Source of the DNA: Steroidobacteraceae bacterium
GTDB taxonomy: Bacteria > Pseudomonadota > Gammaproteobacteria > Steroidobacterales > Steroidobacteraceae
DNA length: 64,000 bases
NCBI GenBank assembly: GCA_027531255.1
Contig: JAPZRU010000026.1
Location: 1 to 64,000, forward strand
Direction: 5' to 3'
Of the stretch, positions 17,268 to 26,722 are shown one piece after another (positions within the stretch are counted from its first letter, which is position 1; every line of letters begins with the position of its first letter). Both the position numbers and the translations under genes were made by a program. The notes under the pieces are model-generated. The model searched no databases and was not told the DNA's origin. It saw only the letters and a program-made list of their open reading frames with translations.

Positions 17268-18281
17268 TCATGCGCGCTCCGGTGCGACGCGCACGAGCGC
17301 CTTGCCGAAGTTCTGCCCGCGCATCAGCCGACAGAAGGCCTCGGGCGCCTGCTCCAGCCCGTCGGCCACGTCCTCGCGCCACCTGAAGCGGCCGTCGCGG
17401 ATCCAGCCGCCGACGACCCTCTGCAGTTCGGGGAGCCGGTGCATGTGGTCGTAGACCACGAGCCCCTTAATCGTCGCCCGAGCACCGACGACGGGCCCGA
17501 GGAATGGGCCCGCGGGCGGCCGGTCCATCGAGTACGCCTCGATCATCCCGCAGAGCACGATCCGCGCTCCGAGCGCGAGGTTGCCGAACACCGCGGCCAG
17601 CGTGTCGCCGCCGACGTTGTCGAAGTAGACGTCGATGCCTTCGGGACATGCCTCCTTCAGCGCCGCACGCAGATCTCCGTCGCGGTAGTTCACGCAGGCC
17701 GCGTAACCGAGTTCGCGCACCGCGTAGTCGCACTTCGCCGCGGACCCGGCGATGCCGACCGAGCGCGCGCCCATCAGACGCGCCACCTGCCCGACCGTGC
17801 TGCCCACCGGACCGGTGGCGGCCGACACCACGACCGTCTGGCCGGGCTTCGGCTCCCCGAGATACACGAGGCCGGCGTAGCCCGTGAGGCCCGGCATGCC
17901 GAGCACGCCCAGCGCGGTGGACAGCGGAGCGGCCGTGGCGTCGAGCTTGCGCACGCCGGCCCCGTTCGAAACCGCGTACTGCTGCCAGCCGTTGCGCACC
18001 GCCACGTAGTCCCCCACGGCGAAACCCGCGTGACGCGACTGGACCACCTGCGCGACCGTCTCCCCCACCATCGGATCGCCGGGCGCGAGCCGGTCCCCGT
18101 AGATCGGGCTGTTCTTCATCACGTTCCGGTAGTACGGATCGAGCGAGAGCCAGATCGTGCGCGACAGGAACTGACCGTCCGCCGGCGTCGGGATCGCCAC
18201 TTCGTCGCGGCCGAAGTCTTCGGGGACCGGCAGCCCGCTCGGGGTGCGGGCGAACAGGATACGGAAGTTGCGATCGCTCAT
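17268..18281 (-). CDS. Zinc-free MDR-family NADP-dependent oxidoreductase
   Basis: The 337-residue protein belongs to the leukotriene-B4-dehydrogenase/curcumin-reductase group of medium-chain reductases. Visible marks are LSLDPYYRNVM near residue 42, LGMPGLTGYAGLVYLGEPK, the NADP-binding SAATGPVGSTVGQVARLMG and IDVYFDNVGGDTL. No zinc-binding cysteines appear. Such enzymes reduce activated double bonds or quinones with NADPH. The ATG at 18281 (MSDRNFRILF) has GAGGA upstream and fits the family start better than the ATGs 10 and 3 codons further out. Confidence 0.88.
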   Translation of the reverse strand: MSDRNFRILFARTPSGLPVPEDFGRDEVAIPTPADGQFLSRTIWLSLDPYYRNVMKNSPIYGDRLAPGDPMVGETVAQVVQSRHAGFAVGDYVAVRNGWQQYAVSNGAGVRKLDATAAPLSTALGVLGMPGLTGYAGLVYLGEPKPGQTVVVSAATGPVGSTVGQVARLMGARSVGIAGSAAKCDYAVRELGYAACVNYRDGDLRAALKEACPEGIDVYFDNVGGDTLAAVFGNLALGARIVLCGMIEAYSMDRPPAGPFLGPVVGARATIKGLVVYDHMHRLPELQRVVGGWIRDGRFRWREDVADGLEQAPEAFCRLMRGQNFGKALVRVAPERA

Positions 18282-18347
18282 GGGGCACATCCTCGGGCTG
18301 GGGAAGGCCACCGCGCCGCGGTGGCCTGCGGCGCCACGGCACTCACG

Positions 18348-18830
18348 TCAGAGCTTGCCGAGTACGTATTCGGCCGCGCTGACGCGGAACTCGCCGGCGC
18401 TCTCGACGTGCAGCTGGGACACCACGCCGTCGACGATCAGCATCGCGAAGCGCTTGCCGCGCGTCCCCATGCCGAAGCCGCTGGCGTCGAGCTCGAGCCC
18501 GAGCGCGCGCGTGAAGTCGGCGTTGCCGTCCGCCAGCATCAGGATGCGGTCGCCGACGCCGGCGGCCTTGCCCCACGCGTCCATCACGAACACGTCGTTC
18601 ACGGCCACGCACGCGACCGCATCGACGCCCCTCGCCTTCAGCGCATCGTGCTGCTCTAGGTAGCCGGGCAGGTGCCGCGCGTGGCAGGTGGGGGTGAATG
18701 CGCCGGGAACCGAGAACAGCACCACCTTCCGACCGGCGAACAGCTGGTCCGTGGTCACGTTCTGCGGCCCGTCCTTCGTCATCAGCCTGAGCGTCGCCGA
18801 CGGCACCCGCTCACCCACCTTGATCGTCAT
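18348..18830 (-). CDS. Prx5-type peroxiredoxin
   Basis: The 160-residue protein is a peroxiredoxin of the Prx5 group. The active-site segment SVPGAFTPTCHARHLPGY places the peroxidatic cysteine at residue 49 with the conserved Pro and Thr before it. The protein reduces hydroperoxides in the cytoplasm using a thiol donor. No resolving-cysteine domain or fused glutaredoxin is present. Length and start (MTIKVGERVPSATLR) are normal. It is probably cotranscribed with the MDR gene 67 bases downstream. Confidence 0.92.
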   Translation of the reverse strand: MTIKVGERVPSATLRLMTKDGPQNVTTDQLFAGRKVVLFSVPGAFTPTCHARHLPGYLEQHDALKARGVDAVACVAVNDVFVMDAWGKAAGVGDRILMLADGNADFTRALGLELDASGFGMGTRGKRFAMLIVDGVVSQLHVESAGEFRVSAAEYVLGKL

Positions 18831-18935
18831 GGCGTCGAACCCCGGTTGGAGGAAGAAGACAGGCGCCCAGTTTAACCGCTGGTCGCGCTCCCTTCAGGCG
18901 CGCACCGCCGCGCGACCGTCCAGTAGACTGCGCCC

Positions 18936-19223
18936 GTGCGCCTGCTCGCCAACCTGCTCGCCTGGCTCCTGATCCTGACGGGGTTCCTGATCCTGTTGCT
19001 GCCCGGACCGGCCGGCTGGCCCGGTCTGCTGCTGATGATCCCCGGGCTGCTGCTGCTGATGCGCAGTTCGCGCGGCGCACGCAAGTGGTTCGCACAGGCG
19101 GCCCGGCAGGATCCGCGGATCTTCGGCCGCGTTCGCCAGTGGCTGCGCACCCGCCGGCGCAACTGGCACATCGGGCGTGCGCGGCGCGAAGACGACACCC
19201 GACCCGATCGAGGAGCAGGCTGA
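18936..19223 (+). CDS. PGPGW-type small membrane protein
   Basis: The 95-residue protein starts at a GTG and has two hydrophobic helices (WLLILTGFLILLL and GLLLMIPGLLLLM) joined by PGPAGWPG, a variant of the PGPGW loop, followed by a strongly basic cytoplasmic tail. The family is of unknown function. Its stop is immediately followed by the ATG of the amine oxidase gene (TGAATG), so the two are coupled. Confidence 0.75.
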   Translation: MRLLANLLAWLLILTGFLILLLPGPAGWPGLLLMIPGLLLLMRSSRGARKWFAQAARQDPRIFGRVRQWLRTRRRNWHIGRARREDDTRPDRGAG

Positions 19224-20666
19224 ATGTCACGCAACCGCACCCGCACCGGCGCCCCGGCGCAGTGGTCCCGTCGCAAGTTCCTCGGTCTCGCCGCGGGCGC
19301 CGCCACGGTTGCCGCCGCGCCGCGCGCCGTGCGCGCTGCCGCGCCGCCCGACGTGGTCGTGATCGGCGCCGGCCTCGCCGGCCTCCATGCGGCGCTGCTG
19401 CTCGAGGAGCAGGGGGCGACCGTGCGCGTGCTCGAGGGCAGCGGTCGCATCGGCGGGCGCATGTACACGCTCGACGACGTACCCACGGCCCCCGAGACCG
19501 GCGGCACGCAGGTCGGCCAGTTCTACGCACGCGTGATCGACACGGCGCAGCGGCTCGGCGTCGGCGTGGTGGAAACCCCGCCCGGCGCACGGTTCCAGGG
19601 CTTCGCGATCCACGTGAACGGCGAACTGGTGGCGCCGGCGCAGTGGGCCGCGTCGTCGGCGAACCGGCTGCCCGAGGCCGACCGCAGGACGCCGCCGTCC
19701 GGGCTGCTGCCCGGATATCTGGGCCGGGCGAATCCGCTCAGGGCGCTGGACGACTGGCAGAAGCCGGAGTTCGCCCGGTTCGACGTGCCGGCCGACGAGT
19801 TCCTGAAGGCGCAGGGTGCCTCCCCCGAAGCGTTGCGGCTGATGGGCAACAACCTGAATGCCAACACCCTGCCGGCGCTGTCGGCGCTGGGCCTGATGCG
19901 CAGCGTCGCGATCGTCATGGCCGGCCCGCAGCCCTCGAAGCAGTACGAGATCGCCGGCGGCAGCGCGCGGCTGCCCGAGGCGATGGCGAAGGCGCTGAAG
20001 GGCGGCGTCGATCTCCGCCAGCGCGTCACCGCGATCCGCAGCCGCGGCGACTCCGTCGAAGTGCGGACGGCCGACGGCTTTCGGCACCGCGCCCGCTACG
20101 CCGTCGTCACGATCCCGTTCTCGGTGCTGCGCGACGTCGCGCTCTACCCTGCACCGACGGCGCTGCAGGCCGAGGCGATCAGTTCGCTGCCCTACACGCG
20201 CATCACGCAGGTGCACATGAGCGCCAGGCGGCCGTTCTGGGAGGACGGCCTGCCGCCGTCGATGTGGACCGACACCGCCCTCGGCCGGCTGTTCGCGCTC
20301 GGCACGGCGCAGAACGGCGGGCACGGCCTGGTCGTCTGGGTCACCGGTCCGAACGCGGACGCGCTCGACTCGCGGCCCGAGGCGGAAGTCGCGACCTGGG
20401 TGAAGGCCGCGTTGAAGCGGCTGCGGCCGTCGACCAACGGCGAGTTCGACGTGCATCGCGTCGTGTCGTGGCAGAAGAACCCCTACCAGCGCGGCGCGTA
20501 CTACCACTGGGCGCCGGGCCAGGTGCAGCGGCTGGCGCCGCACGTCGCCACGCCGCTCGATCGCATCCACTTCGCCGGCGAGCACACGGCGAAGCTGATG
20601 TCCGGGATGGAAGGTGCGATGGAGAGCGGCGAACGCGCGGCGCTCGAGGTGCTCGAGCGGCTGTGA
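19224..20666 (+). CDS. Tat-exported flavin monoamine oxidase-like protein
   Basis: The 480-residue protein begins with a twin-arginine signal (SRRKFLGLAAGAATVAAAP, residues 15-33), followed by the dinucleotide-binding VVVIGAGLAGLHAALLLEEQG and the GG motif ending in GRIGGRMYTL. The C-terminal FAD contact is IHFAGEHTAKLMSGMEGAM. The family oxidises amines or protoporphyrinogen-like compounds; the substrate is not readable. Export by the Tat route in folded form with bound FAD is predicted. It directly follows the small PGPGW gene. Confidence 0.9.
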   Translation: MSRNRTRTGAPAQWSRRKFLGLAAGAATVAAAPRAVRAAAPPDVVVIGAGLAGLHAALLLEEQGATVRVLEGSGRIGGRMYTLDDVPTAPETGGTQVGQFYARVIDTAQRLGVGVVETPPGARFQGFAIHVNGELVAPAQWAASSANRLPEADRRTPPSGLLPGYLGRANPLRALDDWQKPEFARFDVPADEFLKAQGASPEALRLMGNNLNANTLPALSALGLMRSVAIVMAGPQPSKQYEIAGGSARLPEAMAKALKGGVDLRQRVTAIRSRGDSVEVRTADGFRHRARYAVVTIPFSVLRDVALYPAPTALQAEAISSLPYTRITQVHMSARRPFWEDGLPPSMWTDTALGRLFALGTAQNGGHGLVVWVTGPNADALDSRPEAEVATWVKAALKRLRPSTNGEFDVHRVVSWQKNPYQRGAYYHWAPGQVQRLAPHVATPLDRIHFAGEHTAKLMSGMEGAMESGERAALEVLERL

Positions 20667-20691
20667 GCGCGCGCGGCGCCGCGGATCGCGC

Positions 20692-21531
20692 TCAGCGCGG
20701 CGCCTGCGGCAGCACGAACAGTTCGTCCGGCAGCGGCCGGTTGATCGAGGCGCTCGTCCAGCGGATGTCGACGGTCTTGAGGCCCTGGTAGTAGAGGCGC
20801 ACGCGGCCCGGCTGCCGGAAGCCCGGATCCGGCACCCAGTAGAAGTTTGAGTAGAGCCGGTGGTGCCAGCCGCGGGGCGTGGGCCACGCGGCCATCCGGA
20901 TCGTGCCGTCCTCGCGGTCGATCGCGAACAGCGTATGGCTGCCGCTCGGGTCCGTGACGCGCACCAGGAAGCACGGGCGCCCCTCGACGTCGTCGTCCGT
21001 CAGCCGCTCGACGCGGAACCCCGGCTCGCGCGCGAAGCGGATCGCGCTGAAGCCGAACGCGCTGGCCTCATCGCTCGCGGCGCGCTCCGGCGGCACGGGT
21101 CCGTTCTGGTCGTACGAGCGCGTGCCGTCGAAAGCGGTCTGGAACAGCACCCGTCCCTTCGCCACGGCATCGAGCCGGAACTGGCCGGTACCGGCGTGCG
21201 CCGCGCGCAGCTCGCGCGGATACCGGCGGTACATCACGTAGCGGTCGGCGGTCACGCACTTCGCCGGATCCGCGTCGCGGCACAGCGTCGCGTGGCCCTC
21301 CATCACGTTCGTCTCGGCGTGCAGCCACGCGTCGCCCCCCGAACTCGCCGTGGCGAACTCGAGGATCTGCAGCGCGCTGGCGGTGCTCGGCGGAGGCTCG
21401 ATGTGCGGCGGGGCTGCCGGGGTGGCGGCCGCGGCGATGCCGCCCGCCCAGGCGACCGTGACCGTCACGGCGGCGGCCGCGAGTCCACGCACCGGCGACC
21501 GGCGCCGTCCTGCGATTCCAGGGCGATTCAC
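20692..21531 (-). CDS. Exported protein of unknown function
   Basis: I do not recognise this 279-residue protein. It has a basic start and a hydrophobic signal segment (LAAAAVTVTVAWAGGIAAAA), then a mostly beta-strand-like body containing YVMYRRYPRELRAA, YSNFYWVPDPGFRQPGRVRLY and a tryptophan/tyrosine-rich centre. This could be an outer-membrane lipoprotein-sorting-like fold, but that is a guess. The start is a GTG whose GTGA overlaps the stop of the MFS transporter gene, so translation is coupled to the transporter. A linked role in handling the imported compound is possible. Confidence 0.7.
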   Translation of the reverse strand: MNRPGIAGRRRSPVRGLAAAAVTVTVAWAGGIAAAATPAAPPHIEPPPSTASALQILEFATASSGGDAWLHAETNVMEGHATLCRDADPAKCVTADRYVMYRRYPRELRAAHAGTGQFRLDAVAKGRVLFQTAFDGTRSYDQNGPVPPERAASDEASAFGFSAIRFAREPGFRVERLTDDDVEGRPCFLVRVTDPSGSHTLFAIDREDGTIRMAAWPTPRGWHHRLYSNFYWVPDPGFRQPGRVRLYYQGLKTVDIRWTSASINRPLPDELFVLPQAPR

Positions 21532-22895
21532 GGCACCGCTCCTTCCTTCAGCCGCACCGGCTCGATGCGGCGTACGAACAGCGTCACGCAGAGCGCCGAC
21601 ACGACGTGCATGAGCGACACCGCGACGAATACCGGCTCGTAGGACCATGTGTCGATCACCCAGCCGATCACCGGCTGAGAGAAGGCGGCGGCGAGGCTGC
21701 CGGCCGCACCGCTCGCCCCCCAGACCGTCGCGACCGCGTGCGGCGGGAACAGGTCGGCCGGCACCGCGAACAGCGAGGCCGACTTCACCTGGATCGCCAT
21801 GACCCCGATGCCCATCAGCACGACCGCGAGCACGGGCGAGTCGACCCACACTGCGGGCAGCGCAAAGGGTACGCAGAGCGCGCCGGCCCAGATCATCGTC
21901 TTCCGGGACGCGTCCACGCTCATGCCGCCGCGGATCAGTCGCTGGCCGGCCCAGCCGCCGAAGAACGAACCCACGTCGGCGAACACGAACGGCAGCGCCG
22001 CGGCCCACGCCACCTGCAGCAGGTCGAAGCCGCGCTCCTCGACCAGATACAGCGGGATCCAGAACGCGAAGAAGTAGAACGCACCGTCGCCGGTGAAACG
22101 CGCGGCCGCGAGGCCCCAGGTCTCGCGGTAGCGGAACCAGTAGCGCATGCCGCGGAAGTACGCGGCGAGTTCCGCGCCGTAGCCGCGCCGCTCGGCCGGC
22201 GCGACCGCGGGCCGATCCGCCAGGATGAGTTCGCGCTCGGCCGCCTCGAGACCGGGATCCGTCTCGACCGGATGGAACCAGCGGTTCCAGATCCACACCC
22301 AGACGAAGCCCATCAGCCCGGGGATGATGAACGCCGCGTGCCAACCGTCGATCGGCGACCAGCCGATCGCCTTCAGGTGGTCGAAGCCGACGATGATCGC
22401 CGCGATCATCGGCGGCGCGACGATCGCGCCGATGCCCACGCCCGCCGTGATGAAGCCGCTGGCGAGACTGCGCTCGGCGCGCGGAAACCACTCGGCCACC
22501 ACTTTGTAGGCGGCCGGGAAATTGACCGCCTCGGTGATGCCGAGGAACGCGCGTGCGGCGAGGAAGCTGCCGACGCCCTGCCCGAACGCGTGCGCGACGC
22601 CGGCGATGCTCCACCACGTCACGCCGAGCGACAGCGAGCGCTTGCTGCCGAGCCGATCGATCACCGGACCGAGGAACAGCTGGCCGAGCGCGTAGGTCAG
22701 CAGGAAACCCCAGGTGATCAGCCCGTAGGCTTCGTTGCTGAAGCCGAACTCACGCTTGACGACGGGCGCGACGACCGACAGCGCGAGGCGGTCGATGTAG
22801 CCGATCATCGTCACCGCGCAGAGCAGGATCGCCACCCACCAGCGCTTCTGGGTGTACCAGGGCTGCACGAGGGCGCCGGGCAGGGTCGTCGCCAT
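21528..22895 (-). CDS. MFS transporter, anion:cation symporter (ACS) type
   Basis: The 455-residue protein has about 12 transmembrane helices and MFS signatures: the loop after helix 2 (GPVIDRLGSKRSLSLG), an early IGYIDRLALSVVAPVV helix typical of the ACS group, and FLGITEAVNFPAAYKVVAEW in the middle of the N-terminal half. ACS members import organic anions such as hexuronates, tartrate or aromatic acids. It is divergent from the monooxygenase-isomerase-aldehyde dehydrogenase operon that starts at 23101, which suggests that it brings in that pathway's substrate. Confidence 0.9.
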   Translation of the reverse strand: MATTLPGALVQPWYTQKRWWVAILLCAVTMIGYIDRLALSVVAPVVKREFGFSNEAYGLITWGFLLTYALGQLFLGPVIDRLGSKRSLSLGVTWWSIAGVAHAFGQGVGSFLAARAFLGITEAVNFPAAYKVVAEWFPRAERSLASGFITAGVGIGAIVAPPMIAAIIVGFDHLKAIGWSPIDGWHAAFIIPGLMGFVWVWIWNRWFHPVETDPGLEAAERELILADRPAVAPAERRGYGAELAAYFRGMRYWFRYRETWGLAAARFTGDGAFYFFAFWIPLYLVEERGFDLLQVAWAAALPFVFADVGSFFGGWAGQRLIRGGMSVDASRKTMIWAGALCVPFALPAVWVDSPVLAVVLMGIGVMAIQVKSASLFAVPADLFPPHAVATVWGASGAAGSLAAAFSQPVIGWVIDTWSYEPVFVAVSLMHVVSALCVTLFVRRIEPVRLKEGAVP

Positions 22896-23055
22896 CAGCC
22901 CGGCCCCCGTCCGTCGCCGACGTCCTGCACCGCCCCCGTGAGACGAGCGCTTGCGGTACTCCAGACCAATCGACGTTCGCCGTTCACGCTCGACGTCCTC
23001 GCTCTACGGGGTCGTGCCTGGCAGCGCCGCGGCCGCTGCGCCCCGCGGTGCTGTT

Positions 23056-23064
23056 TTGTACAAT
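23056..23064 (+). promoter_or_regulatory. Candidate operator/-10 element before the monooxygenase operon
   Basis: The 205-base divergent region contains the palindrome TTGTACAA (23056-23063) overlapping TACAAT (23059-23064), a near-consensus -10 about 37 bases before the ATG at 23101. No good -35 is visible. CAATCGAC occurs at 22967 and again at 23061, followed by GTT and ATT, which may mark binding sites of an unidentified regulator. Confidence 0.35.
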
Positions 23065-23100
23065 CGACATTGCGCGCGCAGGGCGCGCCGGAGCAGCCGA

Positions 23101-24288
23101 ATGCAGAGCCGGATCATCGTGGTGGGCGCGGGGCCCGTGGGTCTCACGTGCGCGGCCCTGCTGGCCCGCGAGGGTATCGCGACGCTCGTGCTGGAAGCTA
23201 CACCGGAACGCGGGCGCGACCTCCGCGCCTCCACCTGGCACCCGCCGACGCTCGACCTCGTCGATACCCTCGGACTCGCGCAGCCGCTGATCGAGCGCGG
23301 GCTCGTCTCGCCGACGTGGCAGATCCGCATGCACCCGTCGGGCGAGCGCGCGGTGTTCGATCTCGCGCTGCTCGCCGGCGAGACGCGTCACCCCTTCCGC
23401 CTGCAGTGCGAACAGCAGGTGTACTGCGAACTCCTGGAGGCGCGGCTCGCCCGCGCGGACTGCACGATCCGTCGCGGCGCCGAGGTGGTGGCGCTCCGGC
23501 AGGGGCGGTCGGCGGTCGAGGTCGACGTGCGCACCGCGGCCGGGCTCGAGACGCTGTCCGCCGAGTGGCTGGTCGGCGCGGACGGCGCGAAGAGCACGGT
23601 CAGGCGCACGGTCGGCCTCGAGCTGCAGGGCAGCACCTATCCCGAAACCACGATCCTCGCGACCACGACTTTCCCGTTCGAGCAGCACCTCGAAGGATTG
23701 TCGAACGTGAATTACTGCTGGTCGCCCGAAGGCACGTTCAGCCTGCTGCGCCTGCCGAGCACGTGGCGCGTCAGTCTCTATCCCGATGCCGACGAGAGCA
23801 TCGAGGCGGCGCTCGAGCCCGCGTCGATCCAGGCCAAGCTGCAGCGCATCGTCCGTACCGAGGCACCGTACGTGGTCACCGAGATGCGCCCGTACCGCAT
23901 CCACCAGCGCATCGTGGACACCTACCGCGCCGGCCGCGTGCTGCTCGCGGGCGACAGCGCGCACCTCAACAGCCCGAGCGGCGGCATGGGCATGAACGGC
24001 GGACTGCACGACGCCTTCAACCTCGCCGAGAAGCTGGCGCGCGTCTGCCGCGGCGAGGACGACGCGCTGCTCGACCTCTACGTTCGGCAGCGCCGCCCGG
24101 TCGCGGCGGAGCAGATCCTCGCGCAGGCCCACCGCAACCGGTCCCGGATGCAGGAGCGCAACCCGGCGAAGCGTCGCGCCGCGCTGGACGAGCTCCTCGC
24201 CACCGTGGCGGATCCGGCGCGCGCCCGCGAGTACCTGCTGCAGAGCTCGATGATCGTGGGCCTGCGGCGCTCGCAGGCGATCGCATGA
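23101..24288 (+). CDS. FAD-dependent aromatic-ring monooxygenase (second paralog)
   Basis: The 395-residue protein is a class A flavin monooxygenase. It has the dinucleotide-binding VVGAGPVGLTCAALLAREG at residues 6-24, the DG motif VGADGAKSTVRR and the GD motif VLLAGDSAHLNSPSGGMGMN. It closely parallels the gene at 11259-12467, including LRASTWHPPTLDLVDTLG. The ATG at 23101 is preferred over earlier in-frame codons because the fold begins there and GGAG precedes it. It overlaps the next gene by ATGA and heads a three-gene catabolic operon. Confidence 0.88.
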   Translation: MQSRIIVVGAGPVGLTCAALLAREGIATLVLEATPERGRDLRASTWHPPTLDLVDTLGLAQPLIERGLVSPTWQIRMHPSGERAVFDLALLAGETRHPFRLQCEQQVYCELLEARLARADCTIRRGAEVVALRQGRSAVEVDVRTAAGLETLSAEWLVGADGAKSTVRRTVGLELQGSTYPETTILATTTFPFEQHLEGLSNVNYCWSPEGTFSLLRLPSTWRVSLYPDADESIEAALEPASIQAKLQRIVRTEAPYVVTEMRPYRIHQRIVDTYRAGRVLLAGDSAHLNSPSGGMGMNGGLHDAFNLAEKLARVCRGEDDALLDLYVRQRRPVAAEQILAQAHRNRSRMQERNPAKRRAALDELLATVADPARAREYLLQSSMIVGLRRSQAIA

Positions 24289-25064
24289 GCGCCGCGACCG
24301 GCGACGTCGCGTTCCGGGACTACGGCGCACGCGGCCGCTTCGGGCTGCTGACCCCACAGGCGAACCCGACCGTCGAGCCCGAGTTCCGGCGCCTGATGCC
24401 GGCGGATACCGAGCTCTACGTGGCGCGGCTGACGAGCCGCAGCACGGACCCGCGCGAGCGCCTGGTCGAGTACCTGGAAAGCCTGCCGGACGCGCTCGCC
24501 CAGTACGACACGCTGCCCCTCGCGGCGATCGCGTTCGCGTGCACGGGCTCCTCGTACCTGCTCGGTGCCGACCGGGAGTCGGATCGGCTGGCGACGGCGG
24601 CGCGCGCGATCGGTGCGCCGGTCCACTCCTCCGCCACCGCGATCCGCGAAGCGCTCGCGTGGCTCGGCTGCCGCAGCGTGTTCGTCGTGTCGCCGTACCC
24701 CTCCTGGCTGCGCGACGCAGGGGTGCGCTACTGGCAGGCTGCGGGCTTCGCCGTGACCGGCACCGCGGACGTGCCGATCGGCCGCGCCGACACGCGTGGC
24801 ATCTACGAACTCTCGAGCCGCGACGCCGCGCGCGTGCTCGCCGGCCTCGACGTGCGCGGCGCCGATGCGCTCCTGCTGTCCGGCACGGGCATGCCCTCGC
24901 TCGCGCTGCTCGGCTACGGTCCCGGCGCGGACCCGCTGCTTCGCCCCGGTCGCGGCACCGCGGCGCGTCCCGTGCGACTCGGCTCCAATCTCGCGCTCGC
25001 GTGGCGCCTGCACCACCACGTGCCGGGCTGGCAGGCGGCGCCGGACGGCCCGCTCCTCGGTTGA
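24285..25064 (+). CDS. Maleate isomerase/Asp-Glu racemase superfamily protein
   Basis: The 259-residue protein resembles maleate cis-trans isomerase and arylmalonate decarboxylase-like enzymes. It starts with FGLLTPQANPTVEPEFRRL, has IAFACTGSSYLLG with the first catalytic-position cysteine, and HSSATAIREALAWLGCRSVFVVSPYP in the middle. At the second cysteine position the sequence reads LLLSGTGMPSLALL, so the usual second cysteine appears to be replaced by Gly/Thr, which argues against a standard two-cysteine racemase. The ATGA overlap with the monooxygenase gene implies one pathway. Confidence 0.75.
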   Translation: MSAATGDVAFRDYGARGRFGLLTPQANPTVEPEFRRLMPADTELYVARLTSRSTDPRERLVEYLESLPDALAQYDTLPLAAIAFACTGSSYLLGADRESDRLATAARAIGAPVHSSATAIREALAWLGCRSVFVVSPYPSWLRDAGVRYWQAAGFAVTGTADVPIGRADTRGIYELSSRDAARVLAGLDVRGADALLLSGTGMPSLALLGYGPGADPLLRPGRGTAARPVRLGSNLALAWRLHHHVPGWQAAPDGPLLG

Positions 25065-25144
25065 GGCGCTCGCTGCGGCTACCGGCCGCGCACCGCCCGA
25101 CGTCACGATCGCGCAGTCAACTTCCCAGCCTCCCCGGAGTCACG

Positions 25145-26665
25145 ATGAACGCAGCCACTGGCTCGCCCCCGCGCCCGCAGTTCCCGGTCGTCGACCGAGT
25201 GACGAGCCTGATCGCCGGCCAGCGCACGTCGGCACCGGGCGGGCACGAGATCCCGGTGATCTGCCCTGCCACCGAGACGGTCGTGAGCCGGCTCCGCGAG
25301 GCGGATGCGCAGGAAGTCGACGCCGCCGTGCGCGCCGCCCGCGAGGCCTTCGATCGCGGCCCGTGGCCGCGCATGACGATCGACGACCGGAAGGACGTCC
25401 TCTACCGCATCCGCGACGTGATGCGCGCGAATGCCCAGGAACTGGCGTACCTGGAATGCCTGAACACCGGCCTGCCGCTCGCGAGGATCCGCGATCACAT
25501 CGCCCGCGCCGCCCGCAACTTCGAGTTCTTCGCCGAGGTCGCCAGCACTCTCAAGGGCGAGACCTACACCGGCCTCAAGGGGTTCCTGACCTACGTCACG
25601 CGCGAACCGAAGGGTGTCGGCGCGCTGATCGCGCCGTGGAACGCGCCGCTCGCGCTCGCCTCGATGCGCGTTGCGACCTGCATCGCGTTCGGCAACACGT
25701 GCGTGCTGAAGCCGTCCGAGTACACGCCGCTGTCGATGCTGCGGATGGTCGAACTGTTCCACGAGGCCGGGCTGCCGCCCGGTGTCGTCAACCTCGTCAA
25801 CGGCCGCGGAAGCGTCACCGGAACCGCGCTCGTGTCCCACCCCGGCATCGACATGGTCGGCTTCACCGGCGGCACGCACACGGGCGCCGCGATCATGTCG
25901 GCCGCGGGCCGCCACCTGAAGCCCTGCATCCTCGAACTCGGCGGCAAGAGCGCGAACATCGTGCACCCGTCCGCGAACCTCGAGCGCGCGCTGGACGGCG
26001 CGCTCGGCGGCATCTACTCGAACAACGGCCAGCAGTGCCTCGCCGGCTCGCGCATCCTCGTGCACCGCTCGATCGCCGACGAATTCATCGGCCGTTTCGT
26101 CGAGCGCGCGCAGCGCATCCGGATCGGCGATCCGCTGGAGGACACGACCGAGCTCGGGCCGCTCGCCTACCGCGACCACCTCGAGCGCGTGCTCTCCTAT
26201 GTCGAGGTCGCGAGGTCCGAGGGTGCCGAACTGCTGACCGGCGGCCGTCGCGCACCCGGCTTCGCGAAGGGCTACTACATGGAGCCGACCGCCGTGCTCG
26301 CGAAGAGCAACGCCGCGCGCGTCTGCCAGGACGAGATCTTCGGCCCGTTCGCCACCTTCCTCGTCTACGACTCGCTCGACGAGGCGATCGCGATCGCGAA
26401 CGACTCGCCGTTCGGGCTGGTCGCCTACGTCTGGGCGGAGGACCTGAACGTCGTGATGCGCGCGAGCCGCGAGATCCGCGCCGGCACCATCTGGGTCAAC
26501 ACGACGCTGGTGCGCGAACTGCGGGCGCCGTTCGGCGGCTACAAGCAGTCGGGCGTCGGCCGGGACGGCGCGACCGCGAGCGTCGAGTTCTTCACCGAGC
26601 AGAAGACCACGACGATCCCGATCGACCCCGCCCCCCTGCCGCAGTTCGGCAGGCAGACGCGCTGA
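25145..26665 (+). CDS. Aldehyde dehydrogenase, semialdehyde type
   Basis: The 506-residue NAD(P)-dependent enzyme has the full active site: the substrate-pocket Asn in IAPWNAPLALASMR, the glycine motif GFTGGTHTGAAI, Glu264 in LELGGKSANIV, Cys298 in NNGQQCLAGSRI and the late EIFGPFATFLVY. It is similar to hydroxymuconic and carboxymethyl-hydroxymuconic semialdehyde dehydrogenases. It would oxidise an aldehyde formed after ring attack by the monooxygenase two genes upstream. The start at 25145 has GGAG upstream and an 80-base gap separates it from the isomerase gene. Confidence 0.92.
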   Translation: MNAATGSPPRPQFPVVDRVTSLIAGQRTSAPGGHEIPVICPATETVVSRLREADAQEVDAAVRAAREAFDRGPWPRMTIDDRKDVLYRIRDVMRANAQELAYLECLNTGLPLARIRDHIARAARNFEFFAEVASTLKGETYTGLKGFLTYVTREPKGVGALIAPWNAPLALASMRVATCIAFGNTCVLKPSEYTPLSMLRMVELFHEAGLPPGVVNLVNGRGSVTGTALVSHPGIDMVGFTGGTHTGAAIMSAAGRHLKPCILELGGKSANIVHPSANLERALDGALGGIYSNNGQQCLAGSRILVHRSIADEFIGRFVERAQRIRIGDPLEDTTELGPLAYRDHLERVLSYVEVARSEGAELLTGGRRAPGFAKGYYMEPTAVLAKSNAARVCQDEIFGPFATFLVYDSLDEAIAIANDSPFGLVAYVWAEDLNVVMRASREIRAGTIWVNTTLVRELRAPFGGYKQSGVGRDGATASVEFFTEQKTTTIPIDPAPLPQFGRQTR

Positions 26666-26722
26666 GTCCGAGCAGTGGGCTGCAGCCGGGTCCGCCAGGC
26701 GCCGTGACGTCCGGGCGCCGGC

